Positions 20,477 to 30,258 of a stretch of 64,000 nt of DNA are shown piece by piece; positions within the stretch are counted from its first letter, which is position 1, and each line of letters starts with the position of its first letter. Source of the DNA: CAXSBR01 sp964252015 (lineage in GTDB: Bacteria > Actinomycetota > Actinomycetes > Mycobacteriales > Jatrophihabitantaceae); contig CAXULW010000014.1 of assembly GCA_964252015.1 (NCBI GenBank), positions 1 through 64,000 of the forward strand. The letters run 5' to 3'. The notes below the pieces were generated by a model. That model worked only from the letters and a program-made list of their open reading frames with translations. It was not told the origin of the DNA and searched no databases. The position numbers and the translations under genes were made by a program.

Positions 20477-21481
20477 TCAGAACAGGGCGTTGGCCAGGCG
20501 GCGACGAGCGGCCGGGACGCGCTCGTCCTCGGGGCCGAACAGCTCGAAGTAGTCGAGCAACCGGTCGCGAACCTGGTCGCGGTCCGCGCCGAACACCCGC
20601 GATACCAGGCCGAGCAACCGTTCCAACGCCGCACTCGACTCGTTCGTCGCCACCTCCTGGTCGGCGGCGGCCAGTTGGAGGGTGACGTCATTCGGGGCGG
20701 CCGCGGCCAGGGCGACGGCGGCGGCCGGGGTGGTCTCCAGACGCTGCAAGAACCGGGTCTGGCGCAGCGCCAACGCCGCGTCGGCATTGCCCGGTTCGGC
20801 GTCCAGGATGGCCTCGAACATCGCGACGGCGGCGGGGAAATCGCCGGTCTCCAGCGCCGCCTCGGCTGCGTCGAAGCGCGGATCGGACGGGGGTTCGGGC
20901 ACGACCGCTTCGGCATCGGCGTCCACCGGGGCCGCGCCCGTCAGGCCGGACTGAGCGCCGGCGTCGATCACCGCGGCGACGAACTCACGCACCTGCGCCT
21001 CGGGCAGCGCGCCGCTGAAACCGGGGACGAGCTGTCCGGCGATGACGGCGAACACGGTCGGCACACTCTGCACCTGGAGGGCTTGGGCCACGCGCGGGCT
21101 GGCGTCGACGTCGAGAACGGCCAGCACCCACGCCCCGGCGCCCTCACCGGCCAGCTTCTCCAGCACCGGCCCGAGCTGGTCGCTGGCCGGGCTGCCCACA
21201 GCGACGACGACGATGAGAACCGGCACCTGGTAAGAGCGGTCGAGCACATCAGCCTGGAAGCCGGCCTCGGTGACCGCGATGACGGCCGCGCCCGGTGCCG
21301 GCGGTGGGGCACTGGCTGCTCGGGCCGCCGCCTCGGACCTGGCCTTGATCGCGGCCAGGTCGACCGCGCCGGCCATGGCCGTCGTCAGCTGCGGGCTGGG
21401 CGCGGGTCGGCGCCCGTTTCCGCCGCCGGTGGGGCCGGTTGCTCTGGTTCCGCTGGTTCTGCCGCTTGGTCCGGGACGCAT
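20477..21481 (-). CDS. YbbN-like thioredoxin-fold/TPR co-chaperone
   Basis: A 334-residue protein. After a Gly/Arg/Pro-rich leader, a thioredoxin fold (about 85-190) is followed by tetratricopeptide-like helices to the C terminus. This is the domain order of YbbN/CnoX. The CXXC position is replaced by GSPASDQ, so it cannot work as a dithiol oxidoreductase; YbbN relatives act as holdases. QVQSVPTVFAVIAGQLVPGFSGAL retains the cis-Pro loop. ATG at 21481 lies inside the end of the upstream oxidoreductase gene (97-bp overlap), so the pair is probably co-translated. Confidence 0.85.
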   Translation of the reverse strand: MRPGPSGRTSGTRATGPTGGGNGRRPAPSPQLTTAMAGAVDLAAIKARSEAAARAASAPPPAPGAAVIAVTEAGFQADVLDRSYQVPVLIVVVAVGSPASDQLGPVLEKLAGEGAGAWVLAVLDVDASPRVAQALQVQSVPTVFAVIAGQLVPGFSGALPEAQVREFVAAVIDAGAQSGLTGAAPVDADAEAVVPEPPSDPRFDAAEAALETGDFPAAVAMFEAILDAEPGNADAALALRQTRFLQRLETTPAAAVALAAAAPNDVTLQLAAADQEVATNESSAALERLLGLVSRVFGADRDQVRDRLLDYFELFGPEDERVPAARRRLANALF

Positions 21482-22347
21482 GACCTCGATTGTTCCAGTT
21501 CGCTCAGCACGGCGGTCAGGTCGGTCCGGGCCGCCGCCTGCTCCGGCGTGTGCGCGGCCAAGGCGGTGTCGTTCGCCGCCTCGTAGACGTCGGCCAGCGC
21601 CAGGAAAAGCGCGCCCCGCCCGCCGGCGTCGGCCTGCGTGCGCGCGATCTCGCGCATCTCCGCCGGGAACCGGTCCGACTTCGCGACTGCGGACGCGATC
21701 TGCGCCGCGGCGTCGGCCACCTGCGGGAACGCAGGCGACAGGTCGGCCAGGACGTAGTCGAGCACGCCGTTGGCCTGAGCCGTGCGCAGGCCCTGGAGCA
21801 GCAGCCCGGTAAAGCCCTTGTACATCGAGGCCGTGCACATCTTCACCGCCGAGGCCGAACCGAGCTCACCGCCCACGACGACGGCACTCAGCCCGGGCCC
21901 GGCCAGTCCGGCGACCACCGCGGTCGAGGGGCCGGACAGGTACAGCGTCGTACGGCTCGTACCGGCCGTTCGCGGCGGCGGTCCACTGATGGCGCCGTCG
22001 ACGACGTCGCACCCGGCCCGGGTCAGTTCGGCGGCGACCCGCGTCATCGTGCTCGGGGCGATGGCGTTGACGTCCGCGACCAACGGGGTGACCCCGGCCC
22101 GCCGGCAGGCGTCTGCGATGGCCGCGGCCAGGTCGGGCGCAGCCTGCGGCGGGCCGACGCTGACGATCACGTCGGAGGCACGGACGACCGCGATGAGGTC
22201 GGGCAACCACTCCAGGCCCGCGGCCAACCGTTGGGTCCGTGCGCTGCGTCCGTGGACAGTGCAGACGACCCGGGCACCGCCGGCCTGCCACGATCGGCCG
22301 AGCCCGCTGCCCATGGCGCCCGGCGAGACGATGCCGACCGTGGTCAT
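21385..22347 (-). CDS. 6-phosphogluconate-dehydrogenase-like NAD(P)-binding oxidoreductase (DUF1932)
   Basis: A 320-residue protein with an N-terminal Rossmann domain (TTVGIVSPGAMGSGLG) and a helical C-terminal DUF1932 domain (VKMCTASMYKGFTGLLLQGL, with the conserved Lys). It is related to 3-hydroxyisobutyrate and 6-phosphogluconate dehydrogenases, but the substrate cannot be deduced. ATG at 22347 has GGAGGGGGC upstream and fits the Rossmann start; an in-frame extension to 22449 looks untranslated. A Pro/Glu/Ala-rich tail overlaps the YbbN-like start. Confidence 0.8.
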   Translation of the reverse strand: MTTVGIVSPGAMGSGLGRSWQAGGARVVCTVHGRSARTQRLAAGLEWLPDLIAVVRASDVIVSVGPPQAAPDLAAAIADACRRAGVTPLVADVNAIAPSTMTRVAAELTRAGCDVVDGAISGPPPRTAGTSRTTLYLSGPSTAVVAGLAGPGLSAVVVGGELGSASAVKMCTASMYKGFTGLLLQGLRTAQANGVLDYVLADLSPAFPQVADAAAQIASAVAKSDRFPAEMREIARTQADAGGRGALFLALADVYEAANDTALAAHTPEQAAARTDLTAVLSELEQSRSCVPDQAAEPAEPEQPAPPAAETGADPRPARS

Positions 22348-22458
22348 GCGCGCCCCCTCCGCCCCGCTGCCCAATCGGTCCGCCGGCACGTCAGCACCAG
22401 CAGTAGACCAGAACGTGCCGTCTGAATGGGTGTCAGCAATGCTGATCAAACTGGCGGA

Positions 22459-24132
<1,674 letters not shown>

Positions 24133-24144
24133 ACCGCCAATTTA

Positions 24145-25044
24145 CTAGGACGTCCGACTACTTGGCCATGGTAACGACGCGTCAGTTAGCTCGGCGACCT
24201 GGGCCGCGGACAGCTGCACCTCGGCGGCGGCGATGTTCTCCTCGACGTGGGCGACGCTCGACGTGCCCGGGATCGGCAGCACGACGGGCGAGCGGGCCAG
24301 CAGCCACGCCAGGGCGATCTGCGACGGCGTCGCGTCCACGGCTTTGGCGATCTCGTCGACGGGGCCACCGGGCTTGGCCAGGTTGCCGTTGGCGATCGGG
24401 AACCACGGGATGAAGCCGATGCCGTGTTCGGTGGCGTAGTCGAGCACGTCCTCGTCGTCACGCGTGGTCAGGTTGTACATGTTCTGAACCGTGGCAATGT
24501 TGGTGATCTTGCCGGCCAGTTCCAGCTCGTCGACGCTCACCTGTGACAGTCCGATGGCGCCGATCTTGCCCTCGTCCTGCAGGTTCTTCAGCTCCCCGAT
24601 CTGGTCTTCGGCCGGGAACTTCGGGTCGATGCGGTGCAGCTGGAACAGGTCGATGCGCTCGAGACCGAGGCGCCGCAGGCTCAGCTCGACCTCCTGACGC
24701 AGGTAGTCCGGGTGGCCGAGCGGGCGCCACTCGTCGGGACCGAGGCGCAGCAGGCCGGCTTTGGTCGCGACCAGAACCTGCTCCGGATACGGGTGCAAGG
24801 CCTCGCGGATGATCTCCTCGCTGACGTGCGGCCCGTATGAGTTGGCGGTGTCGATGAAATCCACGCCGAGTTCGACCGCACGTTGCACGACGCGAACAGC
24901 TTCCGCGCGGTCGGCTGGCTCACCCCAGATGCCCTTACCGGTCAGGCGCATCGACCCGTAGCCAAGGCGGTGAACGGTCTTGCCGGCGATGACGAACGTG
25001 CCGGACGCATGGGCAGGAAGCGCGCTGGTATCGGTTGTGGTCAT
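24145..25044 (-). CDS. Aldo/keto reductase
   Basis: A 299-residue AKR-family oxidoreductase with an NADPH-dependent (beta/alpha)8 barrel. The catalytic tetrad is seen: D in DTANSYG, Y in the same motif, K in LVATKAGLL, and H in LFQLHRID. The C-terminal cofactor-binding stretch VVLPIPGTSSVAHVEEN is typical. The start is ambiguous: ATG at 25044 (MTTTDTSALP) gives the usual length, while ATG at 25074 sits next to GGGGAA. The open frame extends much further upstream into the HNH gene, which I disregard. It probably heads an operon with the mutase gene 12 bp downstream; the substrate is unknown. Confidence 0.87.
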   Translation of the reverse strand: MTTTDTSALPAHASGTFVIAGKTVHRLGYGSMRLTGKGIWGEPADRAEAVRVVQRAVELGVDFIDTANSYGPHVSEEIIREALHPYPEQVLVATKAGLLRLGPDEWRPLGHPDYLRQEVELSLRRLGLERIDLFQLHRIDPKFPAEDQIGELKNLQDEGKIGAIGLSQVSVDELELAGKITNIATVQNMYNLTTRDDEDVLDYATEHGIGFIPWFPIANGNLAKPGGPVDEIAKAVDATPSQIALAWLLARSPVVLPIPGTSSVAHVEENIAAAEVQLSAAQVAELTDASLPWPSSRTS

Positions 25045-25124
25045 GACATTTGCAAGACTGCGACTGACGAACATGTTCCCCGACGACCTAGACGCATACG
25101 TCATGCCGGTACTGCGGTGGTCGT

Positions 25125-26474
25125 TCAAGCAGCTTTTGCCCTGAAGTAGTCGGCGATGTGGTGGGTGCGGTTGTGTTGGGGTTTGCGGTCGGGGTCGATC
25201 CACCAGGGTGGTAGCCATTCGGGTATGCCGTTGGTGATGCGGCATTCCCAGCCCATTTTCTCGTGTTCGCGGTGGTGGAATCCGCAGAGCAGGGTCATGT
25301 TGTTCAGGTCGGTGGGTCCGCCGTGTTCCCAGTGGGTCACGTGATGGGTTTCGGTCCAGGTGGGTGGTGCGTCGCAGCCGGGGAACGAACATCCGCCGTC
25401 TCGGGCGGCTAATGCGCGGCGTTGGGCGGGGGTGGCGTGGCGTTTGCTGCGGCCGTGGGCGAGGATCGCGCCGCCGTCGCCCAGGACGACGGGGATGACG
25501 TCGGCGTCGGCGGCCAGTTTCAGGGCGGCGGTGATGCTGAGCAGCCCGCCGTGGGCGGTGGTGGCCAGGCCGAGTCGGGTTTCGAGCTGGGTCAGGGTCA
25601 TGGTGACCACGACGGTCGCGGGGACGCCACCGGTGTCGGGCAGCGTGCCGGAGCGCAGCAGGCGGATGCAGGCGTCCAGGAGCGCGTCGTGCATGCGTTG
25701 GGCGTAGCTACGCGGGTCCGGGATGGCATCCGCGGTGGCTGCGTCCGCTGCGGTGGCGGGGGTGGCGGGTTTGGGTGCGGCGAGGGGTTCCAGGACGGCC
25801 AGGGCGGCGGCGGTGCATTCGGGGGTGAGCCGGCCGCGGATGTCGGACGAGCCGTCGGTGTTGGGGCGGATCGTGAGCCCCCGGAGGCGTTGGTGGTCCT
25901 CATCGGAGGCCAACCTGCCGTCGGGGTCGAGGTAGGCCTGGGCGAGGCGGCCGGTGTCGGCGACCGCGGCGGGGTTGGTGATCTGGGCTTCGCCGAGCAG
26001 GTACCGCTCCAACCCGTCGCCGTGTTTCGCTCGGAGAGCCGACGGCAGGGCGTGAACGGTGGAGGTGATGACCCGGGCGTGCGCCACCGAGATCTCACCG
26101 TCGGCCTGCGCCGCGGCAACCGCCGGGTACAGCGGTTCCATCGCGCCGCCGGTGAAGTCGACCCGCGGGCCGAGCTCAGTCGCGGCGCGGACCCGCCCGG
26201 CCGCTTCCGAGTGTGACAGCCGCAGCGCCTGGACCAGGACGGTCGCGGTGTTGCGCGCCCCGACGTCGGCATGGACACCGGACCCAGCCAACGCGGCCAC
26301 CAGTGAGTGATCGAACGCGGGCAGCCGTCGGGCCTGTACTTCGACCAAACGGGCGAGCTCGATCAGCGCCAACCCGGTAAGGGAGGTCACCGGCAAGGCC
26401 AGGAGTCCGTCCACGGCGGCGGTGAGCGCGGCGACAGCCTCGACCGCGTCACCCTCCACCCCGTCGTAGTTCAT
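25125..26474 (-). CDS. DUF222/HNH endonuclease (13E12 family), complete
   Basis: A 449-residue protein: a DUF222 helical domain (about 1-320) followed by an HNH nuclease module. This has CSFPGCDAPP (first Cys pair), THHVTHWEHGGPTDLNN (HNH core) and LLCGFHHREHEKMGW (second cluster). It is the intact counterpart of the fragment at 3-725. The start at ATG 26474 is supported by a promoter ending a few bases upstream, implying a leaderless mRNA. Members are multicopy in actinobacteria and some mycobacterial ones are LexA-regulated; no good SOS box is seen here. Confidence 0.88.
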   Translation of the reverse strand: MNYDGVEGDAVEAVAALTAAVDGLLALPVTSLTGLALIELARLVEVQARRLPAFDHSLVAALAGSGVHADVGARNTATVLVQALRLSHSEAAGRVRAATELGPRVDFTGGAMEPLYPAVAAAQADGEISVAHARVITSTVHALPSALRAKHGDGLERYLLGEAQITNPAAVADTGRLAQAYLDPDGRLASDEDHQRLRGLTIRPNTDGSSDIRGRLTPECTAAALAVLEPLAAPKPATPATAADAATADAIPDPRSYAQRMHDALLDACIRLLRSGTLPDTGGVPATVVVTMTLTQLETRLGLATTAHGGLLSITAALKLAADADVIPVVLGDGGAILAHGRSKRHATPAQRRALAARDGGCSFPGCDAPPTWTETHHVTHWEHGGPTDLNNMTLLCGFHHREHEKMGWECRITNGIPEWLPPWWIDPDRKPQHNRTHHIADYFRAKAA

Positions 26475-26481
26475 GTGTTCT

Positions 26482-26510
26482 ATACTACCGGACCGAATGG
26501 TAAATGTCGA
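26482..26510 (-). promoter_or_regulatory. Near-consensus promoter of the DUF222/HNH gene
   Basis: Read on the minus strand: -35 TCGACA (26510-26505), a 17-bp spacer, and -10 TAGTAT (26487-26482). The expected transcription start falls within a few bases of the ATG at 26474, so the transcript should be leaderless. The ~155-bp region up to the MarR gene is visibly AT-richer than its surroundings. Confidence 0.6.
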
Positions 26511-26630
26511 GAGAACTTTCCAAGATCTTTAACGCAAAGTCGTAACGTCAAACGCGACAGAAAGGCGAAACCTAAAGCCCCCGCCCACCGTCGATGCGCC
26601 CTTGGCTTTTGGCCCATAGAAAACGAAAGG

Positions 26631-27161
26631 TCAGACCGTCTCCTCGGCGGCAGCAAAATCGCCGGCGCCGATCCGCAACCGGCGAAGCGTGGTGAACAGC
26701 CCCTCCAGATCAGCGGAATCCATCCCGTCCAGACCGAATCGAGCCGCGTTCAACCGTTGGGTCGCGGCCTCGGCCACCTCGCGCCCACGCGGTGTCAGCA
26801 CGGCGAGAATCCCCCGGCCGTCGCGCGGATTCGGCTCCCGCCGCACCAGGTCGGCCGCCTCCAACCGGTCGATCACGTTGGTGACCGACGTGGCGTGCAC
26901 CTGAAGCCGTTCCCCGATCTTCGACAGCGGCAGGGATCCGGAGGCCGAGAACGACAGCAGGACCAATGCCTCGTACCGGGAGAAGGTCAGGCCGAACGAA
27001 CGCAGCCGCGAGTCCAGGTCGGCGAGCAGGATCTGATGCGCTCGCATGATCGACGTGACCGCGCGCATCGAGGCGTACACCTCGTCGGTTTCGCCGGGCC
27101 AGTGTTGGCCCCACAGCTCGCTCGCCCGCGCCACCGGATCGAAGGGCAGCGGGTCGGCCAT
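26631..27161 (-). CDS. MarR family transcriptional regulator
   Basis: A 176-residue winged-helix repressor. The dimerisation helix (TDEVYASMRAVTSIMRAHQI) is followed by the DNA-binding region (LPLSKIGERLQVHATSVTNVIDRLEAADLV) and the wing with the conserved RREPNPRDGRG motif. It diverges from the acyl-CoA dehydrogenase gene over 77 bp, so that gene and its own are the natural targets. The ligand is unknown, although MarR proteins beside acyl-CoA genes often sense aromatic or CoA-linked acids. Confidence 0.9.
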   Translation of the reverse strand: MADPLPFDPVARASELWGQHWPGETDEVYASMRAVTSIMRAHQILLADLDSRLRSFGLTFSRYEALVLLSFSASGSLPLSKIGERLQVHATSVTNVIDRLEAADLVRREPNPRDGRGILAVLTPRGREVAEAATQRLNAARFGLDGMDSADLEGLFTTLRRLRIGAGDFAAAEETV

Positions 27162-27238
27162 GAGCGAACCCTATCCGGATCGCAAGTGTGAACGAACGCC
27201 CTCGGACGGCGGTGTTAACAGCGGGTAACGTCGCCGAC

Positions 27239-28417
27239 ATGGTGGACTTCCGTTACCTGGACCGGCTGGACCTGCTCGATCTCGACGACGACCTCGACGA
27301 GGATGACCGCCTGCTGCGCGACACCGTCCGTCGTTTCGCCGATGACCAGCTGCGTCCGCACATTCGGGAATGGTTCGAAGACGGCACCTTGCCGGCCCGG
27401 GAACTCGCGCTGGAATTCGGCAAGCTCGGCCTGCTCGGCATGCACCTGGAGGGCTACGACTGCCCCGGGGCCAAGCCGTCGCAGTACGGCCTGGCCTGCG
27501 CCGAGATCGAGGCGGTCGACTCCGGACTGCGCTCCCTGGTGAGCGTGCAGGGTTCGCTGGCCATGTACGCGATCCACGCCTACGGCAGCGAGGAGCAGAA
27601 GCAGCGCTGGCTGCCGGGTATGGCCCGCGGCGAGTACCTCGGCTGCTTCGGCCTGACCGAACCGGACTCGGGATCGGACCCGGGTTCGATGCGCACCAAC
27701 GCCCGCCGCGACGGCGGGGACTGGATCCTGAACGGGTCGAAGATGTGGATCACCAACGGTTCGCTGTCCGACGTCGCGATCGTCTGGGCCCGCACCGACG
27801 AGGGCATCCGCGGGTTCCTGGTCGAACCGTCCATGGCCGGCTTCACCACGACGGACGTGCACCACAAGTTGTCCCTGCGTGCTTCGGTGACGAGCGCGCT
27901 GCACTTCGACGACGTCCGCCTGCCCGCAGACGCGCTCCTGCCTGCAGCCACCGGGCTCAAGGCGCCATTGGGGTGCCTGACCCAGGCCCGGTTCGGCATC
28001 ATCTGCGGCGTCGTCGGCGCGGCCCGAGACGCCCTGGCCAGCACGCTGGAATACGCGGGCACCCGCGAGCAGTTCGGCCAGCCCATCGCCGGCTTCCAGC
28101 TCACCCAGCGCAAGCTGGCCGAGATGGGCGTTGCGCTGAACCAGGCCGCCTTGGTGGCCAAACAGCTCAGCAAACTGAAGGACTCGCACGTCATCACCCC
28201 GGCCCAGATCAGCTTCGGCAAGTTCGCCAACGTCAGCAGCGCGCTGAACATCTGCCGGGAGGCCCGCAGCATCCTCGGCGGCAGCGGGATCACCACCGAG
28301 TACCCGGTCCTGCGCCACGCGCTGAACCTGGAGACCGTCTACACCTACGAGGGCACCCATGAGGTGCACACCCTGGTCCTGGGCCAGGAGCTGACGGGAA
28401 TCGCCGCGTTCCGTTGA
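27239..28417 (+). CDS. gcdH: Acyl-CoA dehydrogenase, glutaryl-CoA dehydrogenase type
   Basis: A 392-residue flavoprotein of the acyl-CoA dehydrogenase family. The FAD/substrate signature GCFGLTEPDSGSDPGSM and the C-terminal YTYEGTHEVHTLVLGQELTG are closest to glutaryl-CoA dehydrogenase. The catalytic base is E371. The ILGGSGITTEYPVLRH motif is intact. Such enzymes oxidise and decarboxylate glutaryl-CoA to crotonyl-CoA in lysine/aromatic breakdown. A related short or branched-chain substrate cannot be excluded, because the decarboxylation determinants were not modelled. ATG at 27239 was chosen over an upstream GTG that would overlap the intergenic region. It diverges from a MarR gene. Confidence 0.82.
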   Translation: MVDFRYLDRLDLLDLDDDLDEDDRLLRDTVRRFADDQLRPHIREWFEDGTLPARELALEFGKLGLLGMHLEGYDCPGAKPSQYGLACAEIEAVDSGLRSLVSVQGSLAMYAIHAYGSEEQKQRWLPGMARGEYLGCFGLTEPDSGSDPGSMRTNARRDGGDWILNGSKMWITNGSLSDVAIVWARTDEGIRGFLVEPSMAGFTTTDVHHKLSLRASVTSALHFDDVRLPADALLPAATGLKAPLGCLTQARFGIICGVVGAARDALASTLEYAGTREQFGQPIAGFQLTQRKLAEMGVALNQAALVAKQLSKLKDSHVITPAQISFGKFANVSSALNICREARSILGGSGITTEYPVLRHALNLETVYTYEGTHEVHTLVLGQELTGIAAFR

Positions 28418-28458
28418 CCGAGGCGACCTGACAACGTTCGGCAACTAGGCTCGCCCGC

Positions 28459-29229
28459 GTGGACTGGAACCTGCGCTCGTGCGCCCGGGCGGGGCACGTG
28501 ACCTACGCACCCGACGAGGAGCAGTACCGCGCCAAGCTGACGGCCGAGACGCCGCTGGGCACCGCGTGGCGCTGCCTGCGCTGCGGCGACTACATCCTGG
28601 GCGAGCCGGACGGCACCGGTCCGGCCGACGACGCGCCCGTGCTGCTGCGAGGAAAGGCCCTGCGCTCGGCCTTCATCCTGCGGCTGCTGGCCGTCGAGCG
28701 ATGGGTCCGCGGCACGGTTATCCTGCTGCTCGGGCTGGCCGTGCTGCGGTTCAAGAGCACCCAGGTGAGCCTCAAGGAGCTGTTCAACCGCGACCTGAGT
28801 GCCCTCAAGCCGTTCTTCGACCAGATCCATTTCAACGTGTCGGACTCGGGGACGATAAAGGCCATCGACAAGGCCTTTGCCGCCCACCAGTCGACGTTGA
28901 ACCTGGTCGCCGCGTTCCTGATCTTCTACGGAGCGCTGCAGCTGGTGGAGGGCGTTGGGCTGTGGTTGCTGAAACGGTGGGGTGAGTACTTCGCCGTGGT
29001 GGCCACGTCGATGTTCATCCCCCTCGAGGTCTACGAGCTCACCGAGAAGGTCACCTGGCTGCGCATCGCGGCCCTCATCGTCAACGTCGCCGCCGTGGTC
29101 TACCTGCTGCTCAGCAAGCGCCTGTTCGGGCTGCGTGGTGGCCACGCCGCGTACCAGGCCGAGCAGCACGAGGCATCGCTGCTCGAGGTGGAGACCTCGT
29201 CGGCCGGCGCAGCTCAGCAGGCGGCCTGA
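28459..29229 (+). CDS. DUF2127 family membrane protein
   Basis: A 256-residue protein of unknown function. The N-terminal hydrophilic part contains a CLRCGDY pair plus upstream CARAGH, a possible zinc ribbon. Four hydrophobic segments follow: near residues 75-95, 150-170, 175-195 and 200-222. They are interrupted by a loop with helices (SLKELFNRDLSALKPFFDQ). This matches the DUF2127 pattern. A GTG start at 28459 lies 41 bp after the acyl-CoA dehydrogenase gene on the same strand, so the two may be co-transcribed. Confidence 0.8.
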   Translation: MDWNLRSCARAGHVTYAPDEEQYRAKLTAETPLGTAWRCLRCGDYILGEPDGTGPADDAPVLLRGKALRSAFILRLLAVERWVRGTVILLLGLAVLRFKSTQVSLKELFNRDLSALKPFFDQIHFNVSDSGTIKAIDKAFAAHQSTLNLVAAFLIFYGALQLVEGVGLWLLKRWGEYFAVVATSMFIPLEVYELTEKVTWLRIAALIVNVAAVVYLLLSKRLFGLRGGHAAYQAEQHEASLLEVETSSAGAAQQAA

Positions 29230-29244
29230 CGGCCCGCGAGAACG

Positions 29245-30258
29245 TCAGCTCTGCAAGGCATCCAGCAGCGCGTACGCGGCCCGGTAGGGGTCGGTACGTC
29301 CGGCGGCAACGGCTGCGGCCGCGGCCCCCACCGCGCCGGGACCGAGACGATCGGCCAACCGGCGCCGCACCTCGGCCAGCGCGATGGCTTCGATCTCCAC
29401 CTCGGCCCGATGGCGACGGCGCCGTTCCAACTCGCCACCGTCCTGCATCCATTGCCGGTGCTTGGCCACGGCTGCGCGGACGTCGTCCACGCCTTCCCCG
29501 CACGCGGCGACCGTCTTGACGATCGGGGCGCGCCACGCGCCGGGCTCGGAATGCCGCCCGCCGAGGCTCTGCATGCCGCGCAGGTCGCGGACCACCTGGT
29601 CGGCGCCGTCGCGGTCGGCCTTGTTGACCACGAACACGTCGGCCACTTCGAGGATGCCCGCCTTGGCCGCCTGGATCCCATCGCCCATCCCCGGGGCCAT
29701 CAGCACGATGACGGTGTCGGCCAGGGCGGCGACTTCGAGCTCGGCCTGACCGACGCCGACGGTCTCGATGATGACGTCGTCGAAGCCGGCCGCGTCCAGC
29801 ACCCGGACCGCCTGGGGCGCGGCCGCGGACAGTCCGCCGAGGTGCCCGCGGGTGGCCATCGAGCGGATGAAGACGCCGCCGTCCGTGGCGTGCTCCTGCA
29901 TACGCACCCGGTCACCGAGCAGAGCTCCACCGGAGAACGGTGACGACGGATCCACGGCCAGTACGGCCACCCGGCGCTGGTCGGCGCGCAACGAGGCGAT
30001 CAGTGCCGCGGTGGACGTGGACTTGCCGACCCCGGGCGCCCCGGTGACGCCGAGCACCTGCGCGCGGCCGGTGTGCGGCAGGAGCGCGGCCGTCAACCTC
30101 GGCAGGAGCGCGGCACGGTTCTCGACCAGGCTGATCAGGCGGGCGACCGCCCGCGGCTCGCCTGCCACGGCACGGGCAACGAGAGCGTCAACGTCAGTAT
30201 CAGCACCGGCGACACCGCGGCGCCGCCCGAGCGACGACGTCGGGGCCGGTTCGTTCAC
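29245..30258 (-). CDS. meaB: MeaB/ArgK-type G3E GTPase, chaperone of B12-dependent acyl-CoA mutases
   Basis: A 337-residue P-loop GTPase: Walker A GVTGAPGVGKST (about 69-80), the metal-binding VDPSSPFSGGALLGDR, the ETVGVGQ switch and the NKADRDGA base-specificity motif. MeaB proteins gate cofactor loading and protect methylmalonyl-CoA mutase and its relatives. The GTG start overlaps the thiolase stop by four bases, so the two are translationally coupled. The mutase large subunit encoded ~5 kb away and the epimerase nearby are plausible functional partners. Confidence 0.92.
   Translation of the reverse strand: MNEPAPTSSLGRRRGVAGADTDVDALVARAVAGEPRAVARLISLVENRAALLPRLTAALLPHTGRAQVLGVTGAPGVGKSTSTAALIASLRADQRRVAVLAVDPSSPFSGGALLGDRVRMQEHATDGGVFIRSMATRGHLGGLSAAAPQAVRVLDAAGFDDVIIETVGVGQAELEVAALADTVIVLMAPGMGDGIQAAKAGILEVADVFVVNKADRDGADQVVRDLRGMQSLGGRHSEPGAWRAPIVKTVAACGEGVDDVRAAVAKHRQWMQDGGELERRRRHRAEVEIEAIALAEVRRRLADRLGPGAVGAAAAAVAAGRTDPYRAAYALLDALQS

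Noticed and set aside
24145..25392. Extended 415-residue start for the aldo/keto reductase
   Set aside because: The extra ~116 residues come from the end of the HNH gene region in another frame and are Arg/His/Pro-rich; the AKR fold begins after 25044.
26468..26484. Possible SOS (LexA) box at the start of the DUF222/HNH gene
   Set aside because: The sequence TAGTTCATGTGTTCTA looks similar to an SOS box, but its halves are direct (GTTC...GTTC) and not inverted (GAAC...GTTC), so it is not a LexA palindrome.
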